Source: Sphingomonadaceae bacterium 3R27E2-A (GTDB lineage Bacteria > Pseudomonadota > Alphaproteobacteria > Sphingomonadales > Sphingomonadaceae). From it: 64,000 nucleotides of DNA. Made by a program: the position numbers and the translations under genes. This document shows positions 26,484 through 35,639 of the stretch, piece by piece (the first letter of the stretch is position 1; every line of letters begins with the position of its first letter). The notes under the pieces were generated by a model, which was given only the letters and a program-made list of their open reading frames with translations, was not told the origin of the DNA and did no database searches. The stretch covers positions 62,001 to 126,000 of the forward strand of contig SCNT01000009.1 in assembly GCA_005503165.1 (NCBI GenBank). Reading direction: 5' to 3'.

Positions 26484-26762
26484 TTAATCGACTGCAATGA
26501 CCAGGTCTCCTGACGGGAAAAGCCGGCAAGCCAAGGCATAGCCAGCCTGGCGATCGCTTTCCGGCACCTTCGCAGCACTCATCTTGCCGGTCCGATATTC
26601 GCCCTCGATTACCTTCACCCGGCAAATACCGCACCCTCCACCCCGGCAGCCAACCCCGATATCACCAGCGCCGCAACGCTCCATCGCGAGGAGCACCCGC
26701 TCGTCCCCGCCGCAGGTAAACTCGCCGCCGTTTACCACGCGGATATGATAGGGGCCTGGCAC
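26484..26762 (-). CDS. xylT: 2Fe-2S ferredoxin that reactivates catechol 2,3-dioxygenase (XylT type)
   Basis: A 92-residue plant-type ferredoxin. VGCRGGGCGICRVKVIEG carries the first three cysteine ligands and YALACRLFP the fourth; the GCRGGGCGxC form is that of XylT/NahT, which re-reduce inactivated XylE iron. No ATG is available, and I take the GTG at 26762, with AAGGA eight bases upstream and four bases after the xylH stop. It is distant from xylE (32.5 kb) but in the same transcriptional direction. Confidence 0.87.
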   Translation of the reverse strand: MPGPYHIRVVNGGEFTCGGDERVLLAMERCGAGDIGVGCRGGGCGICRVKVIEGEYRTGKMSAAKVPESDRQAGYALACRLFPSGDLVIAVD

Positions 26763-26766
26763 GATA

Positions 26767-26979
26767 TTATCCTTGTCCGCCTGCTTTCGCGGCCGCCTTG
26801 GCCGCGAAGGACTCTCCACCGACCGCGAAATGTCCAGGCGGCATCTCGCGCAGGATGATGCGAACCGATTGGCGAGGCGCTCCGATCGATTCGATGGCGG
26901 CATCGGTCAGAGCCTGGATCAACCGCTCCTTGTCATCCGGAGTTCTGCCTTCGAGCATATTGACTTCGATGATCGGCAT
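26767..26979 (-). CDS. xylH: 4-Oxalocrotonate tautomerase
   Basis: A 70-residue tautomerase with the N-terminal catalytic proline revealed after removal of Met (P1 in PIIEVNMLEGR) and the two key arginines R11 and R39. It interconverts the enol and keto forms of 2-hydroxymuconate in the oxalocrotonate branch. The family is usually 62-76 residues. Its ATG directly abuts the xylI stop codon. Confidence 0.94.
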   Translation of the reverse strand: MPIIEVNMLEGRTPDDKERLIQALTDAAIESIGAPRQSVRIILREMPPGHFAVGGESFAAKAAAKAGGQG

Positions 26980-27756
26980 TTACGCCTCCACCTGGAACAT
27001 GACCGAGCCCAGCCCCTGGACGGTCGTGCGTACCGTCTGTCCGGGCGCCAGATTGGGCGCGGCGGTGATTCCTCCCGCCATCACAATGTCCCCGGCCGAA
27101 ATTTCCTCACCAGCTTCGGCGACAAGCTTCGCAGCAGTAACCAGCGAGCGCAGGGGATGGCCGAGAATCGCGGCGGTCGAGCCAACCTGCGTCACTTCCC
27201 CGTCTATTTCGAGGTAGACGCCGAGGTTAGAGAAATCCATTGCGGGGTCGTTCCAGGAACCGATCACCAGCCCAGACGAAGAGGTGTTGTCGGCGATCAC
27301 GTCGGACAGCGCGAACTTGAAGTTTTCATAACGGCTGTCGATGATCTCCATGGCCGGCGCGATCGCCTCGACCGCCGCCAGCGCGGCCGCCGCCGTCACT
27401 TTGCCGGACAGCGGCGCCTTCATCAGGAAGGCGACTTCCGGCTCGACCCGCGGGTGAACGAAGCGCGCCCGTGAAATGGCGGTGCCTTCCTCGACAAGCA
27501 TGGCGTCGGTCAATCGCCCCCAGGCGACCTCGTCGACCCCAACCTGCTGCATCTTTGCGCGGCTCGTCAGCCCCATCTTGACCCCGATGCGACGCTCCCC
27601 ACGAGTCAACCGGCGAGCGACCGACAACATTTGCACCCGGTAGGCATCTGCGACGCTCAATTCGGGGTCGGTGTGGGTGAGCTGCGGAGTGGCACGCGCG
27701 TTCAACGCGGCGCTGTCGAGGATTTCGGCGTATCGCTCAAGCTTGTCCATCGCCAT
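26980..27756 (-). CDS. xylI: 4-Oxalocrotonate decarboxylase
   Basis: Metal-dependent decarboxylase of the hydratase/decarboxylase family, 258 residues from ATG 27756. It turns 2-oxo-3-hexenedioate into 2-hydroxypenta-2,4-dienoate in complex with the XylJ hydratase. Family motifs are GVKMGLTSRAKMQQVGVDE, PRVEPEVAFLMKAPL and AMEIIDSRYENFKFALSDVI, then ADNTSSSGLVIG. The Ser-rich ADNTSSS stretch and the neighbour xylH favour decarboxylase over hydratase. The start fits four bases after the xylK stop; an upstream in-frame ATG would overlap xylK. Confidence 0.88.
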   Translation of the reverse strand: MAMDKLERYAEILDSAALNARATPQLTHTDPELSVADAYRVQMLSVARRLTRGERRIGVKMGLTSRAKMQQVGVDEVAWGRLTDAMLVEEGTAISRARFVHPRVEPEVAFLMKAPLSGKVTAAAALAAVEAIAPAMEIIDSRYENFKFALSDVIADNTSSSGLVIGSWNDPAMDFSNLGVYLEIDGEVTQVGSTAAILGHPLRSLVTAAKLVAEAGEEISAGDIVMAGGITAAPNLAPGQTVRTTVQGLGSVMFQVEA

Positions 27757-27760
27757 GTGC

Positions 27761-28792
27761 CTATGCTGCGCGTGCAGAAACGAGGTCGAGCGCGACATCG
27801 ACGATCATGTCCTCCTGGCCCCCGACCATCCGGCGCTTGCCGAGCTCGATCAGGATTTCGCGCGTATCGAGTCCATATTGCTCGGCGGCTTTTTCCGCGT
27901 GACGCAGGAAGCTCGAATAGACACCGGCATAGCCAAGGCTCAGCGTCTCGCGGTCGACCCGTACAGGGCGGTCCTGAAGCGGACGGATGACGTCCTCGGC
28001 CGCGTCCATCAGCGCCATGACGTCGCAGCCGTGATTCCAGCCCTTGCGGTCGGCGGCGGCGACGAACACCTCGAGCGGCGCGTTGCCGGCCCCTGCACCC
28101 ATTCCGGCCAGGCTCGCATCGATCCGCACCGCGCCTTCCTGGGCCGCGACGATCGAGTTGGCGACGCCAAGCGAAAGGTTATGGTGGGCGTGGATGCCGC
28201 GCTGGGTCTCCGGCTTGAGCACACGGTCATAGGCGCGCAAACGATCGCGCACACCGTCCATGTCGAGCGCGCCGCCGCTGTCGGTCACATAGACACAATG
28301 CGCCCCGTAGTTTTCCATCAGCACGGCCTGCTGAGCCAGAGCCTCGGCATCGATCATGTGGCTCATCATCAGAAAGCCCGAGACATCCATGCCGAGATCG
28401 CGGGCAATGCCGATGTGCTGCTTGGCGACATCGGCTTCGGTGCAATGGGTAGCGACCCGGACCGAGCGCACGCCGAGCGCATAGGCGCGGCGCAGTTCTT
28501 CGACCGTGCCGATGCCGGGCACCAGCAAGGTGGTCAGCACGGCGCTCTTGATCACGTCGGCGGCGGCTTCGATCCATTCCCAGTCGGTGTGGGCGCCGAA
28601 CCCGTAGTTAAACGAGGTGCCGTTGAGGCCGTCGCCGTGCGAAACCTCGATCGCATCAACGCCGGCATCGTCCAGCGCCTTGGCGATGGTGCGGACACTG
28701 TCGGTGCCGTACATGTGAAGAATGGCATGCATGCCGTCACGCAGGGTGACGTCCTGGATGTAGAGCTTGCCGGTTTCGGGACTGAAAGTCAT
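27761..28792 (-). CDS. xylK: 4-Hydroxy-2-oxovalerate aldolase
   Basis: Class II HMGL-like aldolase, 343 residues, splitting 4-hydroxy-2-oxovalerate into pyruvate and acetaldehyde and passing the aldehyde through a channel to XylQ. The opening [12 protein letters not shown] holds the Arg-Asp pair, [15 protein letters not shown] follows, and [20 protein letters not shown] carries the metal-binding histidines. Its ATG overlaps the xylQ stop by four bases, as expected for the bifunctional complex. Confidence 0.95.
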   Translation of the reverse strand: MTFSPETGKLYIQDVTLRDGMHAILHMYGTDSVRTIAKALDDAGVDAIEVSHGDGLNGTSFNYGFGAHTDWEWIEAAADVIKSAVLTTLLVPGIGTVEELRRAYALGVRSVRVATHCTEADVAKQHIGIARDLGMDVSGFLMMSHMIDAEALAQQAVLMENYGAHCVYVTDSGGALDMDGVRDRLRAYDRVLKPETQRGIHAHHNLSLGVANSIVAAQEGAVRIDASLAGMGAGAGNAPLEVFVAAADRKGWNHGCDVMALMDAAEDVIRPLQDRPVRVDRETLSLGYAGVYSSFLRHAEKAAEQYGLDTREILIELGKRRMVGGQEDMIVDVALDLVSARAA

Positions 28793-29727
28793 GCTGCCAC
28801 CCTTTCGAGGTGTTGTTGGGCCATGCGCTCGCCGGCCGCCTTGGCGGCAGCGGTCATGATGTCGAGGTTTCCGGAATATTTGGGAAGATAGTCTCCGGCG
28901 CCCTCGACTTCGAGGAACACGCTGGTCTTCAGGCCGACAAACTCGCCGTATCCGGGGATCTTCAGCGGCCGGTTCGAGCCGTACCGTTCAAACTGCACTT
29001 CCTGCTTGAGCCGGTAGCCGGGCACATAGGATTGCACGGTCTCGACCATTTCCTTGACCGAGGCGCGGATGGCGTCCTCGTCGACCTGACCGGTCAGCGT
29101 AAAGATCGTGTCGCGCATGATCATCGGCGGTTCGGCAGGATTGAGGATGATGATCGCACGGCCGCGTCCAGCTCCTCCCACCGTTTCGATCGCCTTCGCG
29201 GTGGTCCGGGTGAACTCGTCGATGTTCGCGCGAGTGCCCGGCCCCGCCGAGCGCGACGACACCGAAGCGACGATTTCGGCGTAATGAACCGGTGTTACTC
29301 GCGAAACTGCGGCGACGATAGGAATGGTCGCCTGACCGCCGCAGGTGACCATATTGACATTACGGATCTCGCCATCGAGCGCACCGCCGACCGGCGGGAC
29401 AAAAAAGGGCCCGATCGCGGCCGGAGTCAGGTCGACCACCAGCTTGCCATCGGCCTGCAGGGCGGCATCGTGTTCCTTGTGTGCATAGGCCGAAGTCGCA
29501 TCGAATGCGATGCCGATTTCGGGGTAGACCGGCAGCTTGCGCAGACCGTCGATTCCCTCGTGGGTCGTCGCCACGCCGCGTTCGCGGGCCAAGGCAAGGC
29601 CTTCCGAGGCCGGGTCGATCCCGACCACTGCCGCCAGCTCAAGACTATCGGAACCCTTCAGCAGCTTGATCATCAGGTCGGTTCCGATATTGCCGGAACC
29701 AATGATGGCGCACTTCATCTTGGTCAT
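28789..29727 (-). CDS. xylQ: Acylating acetaldehyde dehydrogenase
   Basis: A 312-residue dehydrogenase that turns acetaldehyde, NAD and CoA into acetyl-CoA, partner of XylK. The NAD motif is [35 protein letters not shown] contains the catalytic cysteine, and [16 protein letters not shown] is a family signature. Length and order match DmpF/XylQ. Confidence 0.95.
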   Translation of the reverse strand: MTKMKCAIIGSGNIGTDLMIKLLKGSDSLELAAVVGIDPASEGLALARERGVATTHEGIDGLRKLPVYPEIGIAFDATSAYAHKEHDAALQADGKLVVDLTPAAIGPFFVPPVGGALDGEIRNVNMVTCGGQATIPIVAAVSRVTPVHYAEIVASVSSRSAGPGTRANIDEFTRTTAKAIETVGGAGRGRAIIILNPAEPPMIMRDTIFTLTGQVDEDAIRASVKEMVETVQSYVPGYRLKQEVQFERYGSNRPLKIPGYGEFVGLKTSVFLEVEGAGDYLPKYSGNLDIMTAAAKAAGERMAQQHLERVAA

Positions 29728-29752
29728 GCTTCGATCTTCCCGTTATCTTGCG

Positions 29753-30565
29753 TCAGCCGGCTTCGGCAGCAAAAGCCGCCCGCACCGTTCCAACGCCATT
29801 GATCCTCGCTTCCACGACATCGCCCCGCGCGACCCCGGCCATCGGCCCCAGCGCGCCCGACAGGATCACGTCGCCTTCAAGCAGCGGGCGCCCGACCCGG
29901 GCCATGACCCGCGCCAGCCACAGCGACGCGGTGATCGGGCTGCCAAGGCAGGCAATCCCTGCACCCACCGAAATCGGCTCGCCTTTCACCTCCATCACCA
30001 TGCCGCACTCGCGCAGGTCGAGCGCATTAAGCTTGCGAGGCACCGCGCCAAGTACGAACAATCCGCTCGAGGCGTTGTCGGCCACCGTGTCCAAGATGCG
30101 GATGTCCCAATTGGCGACGCGGCTGTCGACGATCTCGATCGCAGGGACGACATACTCGACAGCGCGGATCATCTCGGCAGTGGTGAGATCGGGATGCGGC
30201 AGGTCTCGACCGACCACGATCGCGATTTCAGCCTCGACCTTGGGCTGGATGACCTGATCGAGCGAGATCGGAATCCCTTCGGGCACGTCCATGTCGGAGA
30301 ACAACATGCCGTAATCGGGCTGGTCGACGCCGAGCTGGCGCTGCACCGCCAGCGAGGTCAGCCCAATCTTGCGGCCGACCAGGCGCCGTCCGCTGTCAAG
30401 CGCGTGCCGGGTGTTGATTTCCTGCACGGCGTACGCGGCATCCACCCCCCCGGCCGAGATAAGATCGCGGATCGGCGCTACCGGCTTGCCGCTGGCAGCC
30501 GCGCCCCGCAATTGCTCGGCCGCCTGCTGGATGGCCTTGGGATCGATTTTGGTTTCAGTCGTCAT
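29753..30565 (-). CDS. xylJ: 2-Oxopent-4-enoate hydratase
   Basis: Hydratase of 270 residues converting 2-hydroxypenta-2,4-dienoate to 4-hydroxy-2-oxovalerate. Family motifs are GRKIGLTSLAVQRQLGVDQP, DYGMLFSDM, KVEAEIAIVVGRDL and AIEIVDSRVANWDIRILDTV followed by ADNASSGLFVLG. It differs from the neighbouring XylI paralogue, which shares the fold. It starts four bases after the xylG stop and lies upstream of xylQ and xylK, the usual order. Confidence 0.92.
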   Translation of the reverse strand: MTTETKIDPKAIQQAAEQLRGAAASGKPVAPIRDLISAGGVDAAYAVQEINTRHALDSGRRLVGRKIGLTSLAVQRQLGVDQPDYGMLFSDMDVPEGIPISLDQVIQPKVEAEIAIVVGRDLPHPDLTTAEMIRAVEYVVPAIEIVDSRVANWDIRILDTVADNASSGLFVLGAVPRKLNALDLRECGMVMEVKGEPISVGAGIACLGSPITASLWLARVMARVGRPLLEGDVILSGALGPMAGVARGDVVEARINGVGTVRAAFAAEAG

Positions 30566-30569
30566 GGTC

Positions 30570-32054
30570 TCAAAGCTTCACGCAGATGTTTTCGGTTTCG
30601 GTATAGAATTCGAGGCTGTGGACTCCGCCTTCGCGGCCGATTCCGGAATGTCCGGAACCGCCGAATGCGGTGCGCAGATCGCGCAGGAACCAGCAATTGA
30701 CCCAGCAGATGCCAACCCGCATCGAGGCAGAGACCCGGTGCGCCCGCGAGAGATTTTCGGTCCAGATCGTCGCGCACAAACCATAGTCGGTGTCGTTGGC
30801 CAGGCCGATCACCTCGTCTTCGCTATCGAAGGGAATTACCCCGCAGCACGGGCCGAATATCTCTTCGCGCATCACTGAACTGTCGTGCGACAGACCTGTC
30901 CAAAGCGTCGGCTCGACATAGAAACCTCCTGCTTCGTTACCCGAAAGCGCGGGAACGCCGCCGCCAGTGGCGACGGTGGCGCCTTCGGCAACCGCACGGG
31001 CGTAATATGCCAGTACCTTTTCCTGATGCTCGGCGCTGATCAGAGGTCCGAGATAGGCTGGATCGCCCGTCGCACCTGGCTTGAACGCCTTAGCCGCCGC
31101 CGTCATTCGCTTCACGAACTCGTGGAAAACGGGTCGCTCGACATAACACCGTTCGGTTCCGAGGCAGACTTGCCCTGTGTTGAGAAATACAGCGCGCGAC
31201 AATCCTTCTACCACCTTGTCGAGATCGGCGTCGGCGAACACGATCGCCGGATTCTTGCCGCCGAGCTCAAAAGAAATATCGCGCACACCGACCGCGGCCT
31301 TTTGCATGATGGCCTGGCCAGTGCCGGTTTCGCCGGTGAAGGTAATCGCATCGATATCGGGGTTCGAGGTCAGGAATTCACCGGCAGAACCCGCCCCGAA
31401 ACCGTGAACCACATTGTAGACACCTTCGGGCATCCCGACCGCGTTCATGACCTCACCCAGCAGCGCCGCGGTTCGCGGTGTCTCTTCGGACGGCTTGACT
31501 ACAACCGTGTTGCCGCAAGCCAGCGCCGGACCGACCTTCCAGGTCATCAACAGCAGAGGAAAGTTCCACGGGCAGATTACCGCGATCACACCCTTGGGTT
31601 TGCGCACGACATAATTCAGCGCCTTCCCGCCATCTGGCGTCGCCGTGGCAAATGACTCGGTCGGGGTGGTGGAAATGACGTCGGCGAACATCCGGAAATT
31701 CGCGGCGCCGCGCGGAATGTCGATGTGCGAGGCTACATGGCGCGGCTTGCCGGTATCCGCCACTTCGGCAGCGAGGAAGTCGTCGGCACGGCGCTCGATT
31801 TCCGTGGCAACGGCGGAGATGAGCTTTACCCGCTCGGCCGTCGTCATCTTGCCCCACGGACCGTTCAGAGCGGCCTTGGCGGCTGCCACTGCATCGGCTA
31901 CATCTTGCTCGCTTGCTTCGTGAACGATCCCGGTTTGCAGGCCCGTTGCCGGATCGATATTGGCGAACGTCTTGCCGGTGCTCCCACGGCGATAGGCCCC
32001 CCCGATGAAATTCAGGACGGTATCGGTAACGGCGATGATGCCCTCGGTTGCCAT
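30570..32054 (-). CDS. xylG: 2-Hydroxymuconic semialdehyde dehydrogenase
   Basis: ALDH family, 494 residues, oxidising the catechol ring-cleavage product to 2-hydroxymuconate for the oxalocrotonate branch. E263 (FELGGKNPA) and C297 (NTGQVCLGTER) are catalytic, N164 lies in PWNFP, and FTGETGTGQAIM contacts NAD. The C-terminal WVNCWFLRDLRTAFGGSGHS is distinctive of this subfamily. The start is the ATG at 32054; the longer open frame has no family similarity. It lies among xylE, xylJ and xylF, which fixes the assignment. Confidence 0.93.
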   Translation of the reverse strand: MATEGIIAVTDTVLNFIGGAYRRGSTGKTFANIDPATGLQTGIVHEASEQDVADAVAAAKAALNGPWGKMTTAERVKLISAVATEIERRADDFLAAEVADTGKPRHVASHIDIPRGAANFRMFADVISTTPTESFATATPDGGKALNYVVRKPKGVIAVICPWNFPLLLMTWKVGPALACGNTVVVKPSEETPRTAALLGEVMNAVGMPEGVYNVVHGFGAGSAGEFLTSNPDIDAITFTGETGTGQAIMQKAAVGVRDISFELGGKNPAIVFADADLDKVVEGLSRAVFLNTGQVCLGTERCYVERPVFHEFVKRMTAAAKAFKPGATGDPAYLGPLISAEHQEKVLAYYARAVAEGATVATGGGVPALSGNEAGGFYVEPTLWTGLSHDSSVMREEIFGPCCGVIPFDSEDEVIGLANDTDYGLCATIWTENLSRAHRVSASMRVGICWVNCWFLRDLRTAFGGSGHSGIGREGGVHSLEFYTETENICVKL

Positions 32055-32094
32055 AACGTCTTCGCTTCTCCGTAAAGTCTCGATGGTGGCGCGT

Positions 32095-32526
32095 TCAATA
32101 TTGCGCCGCACCGATCGCGGTGAGGGCAGCGTTGGCGCACTGCGTATCCAGTTCCTCCGTCCCGCCCGACACGCCGATCGCACCCACTATCTCGCCGGCG
32201 ATCGCGATCGGCAGCCCACCGCCGAACATGGCGATTCCGGGCTTCGCGGCGATACCCGCGCTCAGCGCCGGATTGCCGGAAACCATCTTGAAGACCTCCG
32301 GCGAAGGAACCTTGAAGCTGGCGGCAGTATAGGCCTTGTCCTTGGCGATCTGCGCAGATTGAAACGGGGCGCCCGTAGCGCGCAACAGGGCCACAAGTTC
32401 CCCAGTGGAGCCGACCACCGCGGCGACGAGGGGCCAGCCCGCCTCGCCACCTTTGGCCACGGCGGCCTGCACCGCCCTGGCGGCAAGTTCGTGCCCGATC
32501 GACCGGACCGTTGCCACCCCATTCAT
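32095..32526 (-). CDS. GlcG/HbpS-like (DUF336) protein
   Basis: A 143-residue protein of the DUF336 family, with the family core MFGGGLPIAIAGEIVGAIGV and terminal CANAALTAIG. Members are found beside many aromatic and glycol pathways; some bind haem or corrinoid, but the role here is unknown. The ATG at 32526 lies two bases after the xylE stop, so it is surely co-transcribed with the meta pathway. Confidence 0.82.
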   Translation of the reverse strand: MNGVATVRSIGHELAARAVQAAVAKGGEAGWPLVAAVVGSTGELVALLRATGAPFQSAQIAKDKAYTAASFKVPSPEVFKMVSGNPALSAGIAAKPGIAMFGGGLPIAIAGEIVGAIGVSGGTEELDTQCANAALTAIGAAQY

Positions 32527-32528
32527 GT

Positions 32529-33452
32529 TCAGGTGGTTACCGTCATGAAGCGGTCGTTGAGCGCCTTCTCGTAATAGAAGATCGCCTTGCCGGCATTCTC
32601 GGCCTGCCACATCCGGCGCGGATTGTCAGGATAGTAGGTGTACCCGCCGCTGAAAGTCTCGTTGCGGTTGCCCGACGGGTCGAAGAAGTAAATCGTCTGC
32701 CCGCGCGTGATCCCGTGACGGGTTGGACCGATGTCCAGAGAAATATCGTAGCGGCTGATGATGTCCGCCGCGTGACCGACATCGTGCCAGGATTCGAGGA
32801 AGAATGAGGTGTGATGAATCCGCCCGTCTTCCGGATAGCCCAGAAATGCCACGTCATGCGCCTTGTTGCTGCACGAAAGGAAGATACCGAGACGGGTGCC
32901 CGAAGCCTCATCCAGCAATTCTTCGGTCACCGAAAAATCGAGAGCCTCGACGAAAATCTTCGCGCTCGCCGAAATATCGATGCCGTTCAGGGCGCAGTGG
33001 TCGAACCGCGTCGCGCGCATACCACGCGGCTCGGCAATCCAGACGTCCGGATTGCGCACGGCCGGCCCGGTCTCTGACAGTTCCATCTCGGCATAGAGAT
33101 CAAACACGTGCCCAGTCGGCGTATTGAAGCGGATCTTGCGGCCAACGCCGGGATCCTCGCCGGCCGGAATGATATCGACATGGACCCCCAAGTCGAGCAG
33201 CCGTTCGGCAAAGTGGTCAAGGTCGGCGTCCTTGGCGACCTTGAAGGCCATCCGATCGAGCCCGGCAGAATCGGCCTCGCGAAGAATGATGCTGTGACGA
33301 TCGAACTCGTCGAAGGCTTGGAAGAACGCCCTTCCATCCTCGACGTTAACCAGGTTAAGGCCGATACGGTCGCGATAATGTTCGATTGCCTCCTCGAGAT
33401 CGAGGACACGCAGCTGGACATAGCCAGGGCGAAGTACACCGGTCAGTGCCAT
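32529..33452 (-). CDS. xylE: Catechol 2,3-dioxygenase
   Basis: Extradiol dioxygenase of 307 residues, the same length as XylE of Pseudomonas. It cleaves catechols to 2-hydroxymuconic semialdehydes. The iron ligands H152 (FDHCAL), H214 (RIHHTSF) and E265 (NRNETFSGG) are in place. The two vicinal-oxygen-chelate domains are visible at LRPGYVQLRVLDLEEAIEHY and RATRFDHCALNGIDI. The start is MALTGVLRPG, with AAGGAGAA upstream. It follows xylF and precedes the DUF336 gene. Confidence 0.96.
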   Translation of the reverse strand: MALTGVLRPGYVQLRVLDLEEAIEHYRDRIGLNLVNVEDGRAFFQAFDEFDRHSIILREADSAGLDRMAFKVAKDADLDHFAERLLDLGVHVDIIPAGEDPGVGRKIRFNTPTGHVFDLYAEMELSETGPAVRNPDVWIAEPRGMRATRFDHCALNGIDISASAKIFVEALDFSVTEELLDEASGTRLGIFLSCSNKAHDVAFLGYPEDGRIHHTSFFLESWHDVGHAADIISRYDISLDIGPTRHGITRGQTIYFFDPSGNRNETFSGGYTYYPDNPRRMWQAENAGKAIFYYEKALNDRFMTVTT

Positions 33453-33471
33453 TTCAGTTCTCCTTGTCCCT

Positions 33472-34323
33472 TCAGCCCTTGAGGCCGTGCTCAAAAAATT
33501 CGGTCACCATGCGATTGAAGCTCGCCATGCGCTCAATTTGCACCCAATGGCCGCATTCCGCGAAAACATGCAGGTCGGAACGCGGCAGCAGGCTGGCCAG
33601 GCGAACGGTCGAATCCAGCGGAATCACCTGATCGAACAGGCCATGCAGGATCAGCGTCTCGTGCTGCAGCGCCGCCACGTCCTCTTCGCGGCTTGCCAGC
33701 ATCGCGATGTTGCGCTGGCGGTCAGGCCCACCAAAGGTCGCGTGGTACGGCTCGTGCGCTTCGGGACGCGCACTTGCTTCGTAGCGCGATTGGATCAGAT
33801 CGTCGGTCAGTCGGCTGTGGTCCCAAGCCAGATATTTGAGCGAGGCGCGCATTTCTTCCAGCGAAGGCTGGTAGCCCCAGACCAGATCGAGGGCAGGCGT
33901 GATCGGGAAATCGAGTCCGGCCGGACCCATCAACACCGCCCGTTCGACCCGATCGGGATGCGCGATCATGAATGCGAGGGTTATGCCCCCGCCGAAGGAG
34001 TTACCGACGATCGAAACCTTGTCGATCCCGAGACCATCAAGCAGGGATGCGACCTGATCGACCCACACCCGCTTGTCATCGATCCGCCCCTTGGAATCCG
34101 AATAACCGAACCCGAACATGTCGGGGGCGATGACGCGGAAGCGCTTCGCTAGCTCGGGCATGTTGAGCCGCCAGTTCGCCCACGCGGTCACTCCGGGTCC
34201 CGATCCGTGGATCAGCAGGACCGGTGCGCCCTCGCCCACATCGTGGTAGTTCGTGAGGCTGCCATCGACCGTGATGGACTTGCCGATCTCTGGGCGTGCG
34301 ATGTCATTGGCAATGGCAGTCAT
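33472..34323 (-). CDS. xylF: 2-Hydroxymuconic semialdehyde hydrolase
   Basis: Alpha/beta hydrolase of 283 residues cleaving ring-fission ketones, mainly those from substituted catechols. The catalytic triad is S109 (GNSFGG), D231 (HGLFDQVIPLD) and H259 (ECGHWVQIE). The oxyanion region HGSGPGVTAWANWR matches XylF/DmpD. It is the first gene of the meta-pathway block, after a 181-base gap that contains a copy of the recurrent repeat. Confidence 0.93.
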   Translation of the reverse strand: MTAIANDIARPEIGKSITVDGSLTNYHDVGEGAPVLLIHGSGPGVTAWANWRLNMPELAKRFRVIAPDMFGFGYSDSKGRIDDKRVWVDQVASLLDGLGIDKVSIVGNSFGGGITLAFMIAHPDRVERAVLMGPAGLDFPITPALDLVWGYQPSLEEMRASLKYLAWDHSRLTDDLIQSRYEASARPEAHEPYHATFGGPDRQRNIAMLASREEDVAALQHETLILHGLFDQVIPLDSTVRLASLLPRSDLHVFAECGHWVQIERMASFNRMVTEFFEHGLKG

Positions 34324-34438
34324 GGCTCTCCCGATCTATTTTCAACCGCTTTCTGGCCAGTGGCATTGCCTGCTGTTGCGACAGGCAATGCCCACTGTCT
34401 CGCGCTCGTTCGTCTTTCCGACGTTATTGCACCAAACA

Positions 34439-34463
34439 GAACGCATTTGCAAATGGAGAATGG
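34439..34463. promoter_or_regulatory. Candidate operator repeat between bphK and xylF
   Basis: GCATTTGCAAATGGAGAATGG shares the TTGCAxxATGGAGAA half with the copies near 13240 and 39980, and TTATTGCACC lies about 20 bases to its left. The 181-base gap is the only sizeable gap in this part of the minus-strand set, so a promoter for the meta pathway is expected here. Confidence 0.4.
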
Positions 34464-34504
34464 ATCGACTCCGCCTTATCCTGACCGAAGTCGGTCGATC
34501 TCGC

Positions 34505-35110
34505 TCACGCCAAACCTTCGGCCTCGAGGGCCGCACCCACAGCGGGGCGCTGCGCGATCTTGTCGGCATAGGCGCCGAGTGCTGGATAAGGGCTCATGTC
34601 GATACCGACGTAAGCTGGCCAGCCCAGCATCACGAACAGGTAGATATCCGCTACGCTGAATGCGTTGCCGGAATAGTAGTCACGCCCGGCCAATTCCTTG
34701 TCGAGCGCGGCGAGGTGGGTCTTGACCGAGCCCAAGGCAGCGGCCTTCGCCTCGTCGGAGGTTCCCGGGGCGAACAGCGGCACGAATGCCTTGTGAAATT
34801 CCGAACCGAGGAAACTGAGACGGCTCAGCAACCGGTACCGATCGAGGCTCCCTTCGGCCGGGGCCAAGCCGGACGCGGGATTCTTGTCGGCGATGTACAT
34901 CAGGATGGCGGGGTTCTCGGTCAGGGTTTCGCCGCCGTTCAGAGTCAGTGCCGGGACCTTGCCGGACGGATTGACGGCGAGGAAATCCTCGCCCGCCTCG
35001 GTCGTGCGCACGGCCAGATCGACCTTTACAGTTTCGAAATCGGCCCCGGTTTCGCGCAGGGCAATGTGCGGTGCGAGCGAGCATGCGCCCGGGCTGATGA
35101 ACAGTTTCAT
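34505..35110 (-). CDS. bphK: Glutathione S-transferase (BphK type)
   Basis: GST of 201 residues. The thioredoxin-like domain begins MKLFISPGACSLAPHIALRE, with C10 in the position typical of beta-class GSTs, then VNPSGKVPAL and LTENPAILMYIADK. The C-terminal ADIYLFVMLGWPAYVGIDMS is very like BphK, which dehalogenates chlorinated ring-cleavage products and is found in biphenyl clusters. It lies 49 bases after the salicylate-hydroxylase-type beta subunit. Substrate inferred. Confidence 0.9.
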   Translation of the reverse strand: MKLFISPGACSLAPHIALRETGADFETVKVDLAVRTTEAGEDFLAVNPSGKVPALTLNGGETLTENPAILMYIADKNPASGLAPAEGSLDRYRLLSRLSFLGSEFHKAFVPLFAPGTSDEAKAAALGSVKTHLAALDKELAGRDYYSGNAFSVADIYLFVMLGWPAYVGIDMSPYPALGAYADKIAQRPAVGAALEAEGLA

Positions 35111-35159
35111 ACTTCTTCTCCTCCAGGGTTCATTCCGCCGCCAGATCGACGGTCGGCCA

Positions 35160-35639
35160 TCAGATCGGGGTCGCAAGCAGCGTCGCGATTCGATGGGTGT
35201 CGTAGACACACATTCGGCTCACCAGATGGACCACACCGTCGTTGATCAATAGCCGGTCAACATATTTCCCGGCGTTGTAGATGCGGGTCTCGCCGTCGTT
35301 GCGGGTCTGCAGCACAGCGTAGCTGGCCTCGGACGTCACGGTCTCTCCATCGATCCCGGTCAAGATCGCTCGCGAAATCAGGTGACGGCTGAAATGCTCC
35401 GGAAACACATTAGCCCGGCGCAGGGCCACCACCCGATCGATCAGCATCCCCTTGCTGTCGCAATACATCACTGCGGCGGGTAGCCCGTTCTCGACATTTT
35501 CGCGGGCGATCACCTGATAAAGGCAGTTATCGACGAAAAACTCGGGCCACTGCTCAAGGCGCCCGTCGTCGAGGCACAGTCCGTACCGTGCGTTCAGGGA
35601 ATCGACGAGGCCTTGCAAAGCGGGATCGATCAAGCTCAT
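35160..35639 (-). CDS. Salicylate/anthranilate-type oxygenase beta subunit
   Basis: Small subunit of 159 residues with LCLDDGRLEQWPEFFVDNCL, YCDSKGMLIDRVVALRRANV and RMCVYDTHRIATLLATPI, a pattern of salicylate 1-hydroxylase and anthranilate oxygenase small subunits. The ATG overlaps the alpha stop by four bases. It is a clear paralogue of the beta subunit at 41377. Confidence 0.9.
   Translation of the reverse strand: MSLIDPALQGLVDSLNARYGLCLDDGRLEQWPEFFVDNCLYQVIARENVENGLPAAVMYCDSKGMLIDRVVALRRANVFPEHFSRHLISRAILTGIDGETVTSEASYAVLQTRNDGETRIYNAGKYVDRLLINDGVVHLVSRMCVYDTHRIATLLATPI

Noticed and set aside
25031-26500. 489-codon plus-strand frame
   Set aside because: Shadow of the aldehyde dehydrogenase at 24965-26464, whose catalytic Cys, Glu and Asn are all visible.
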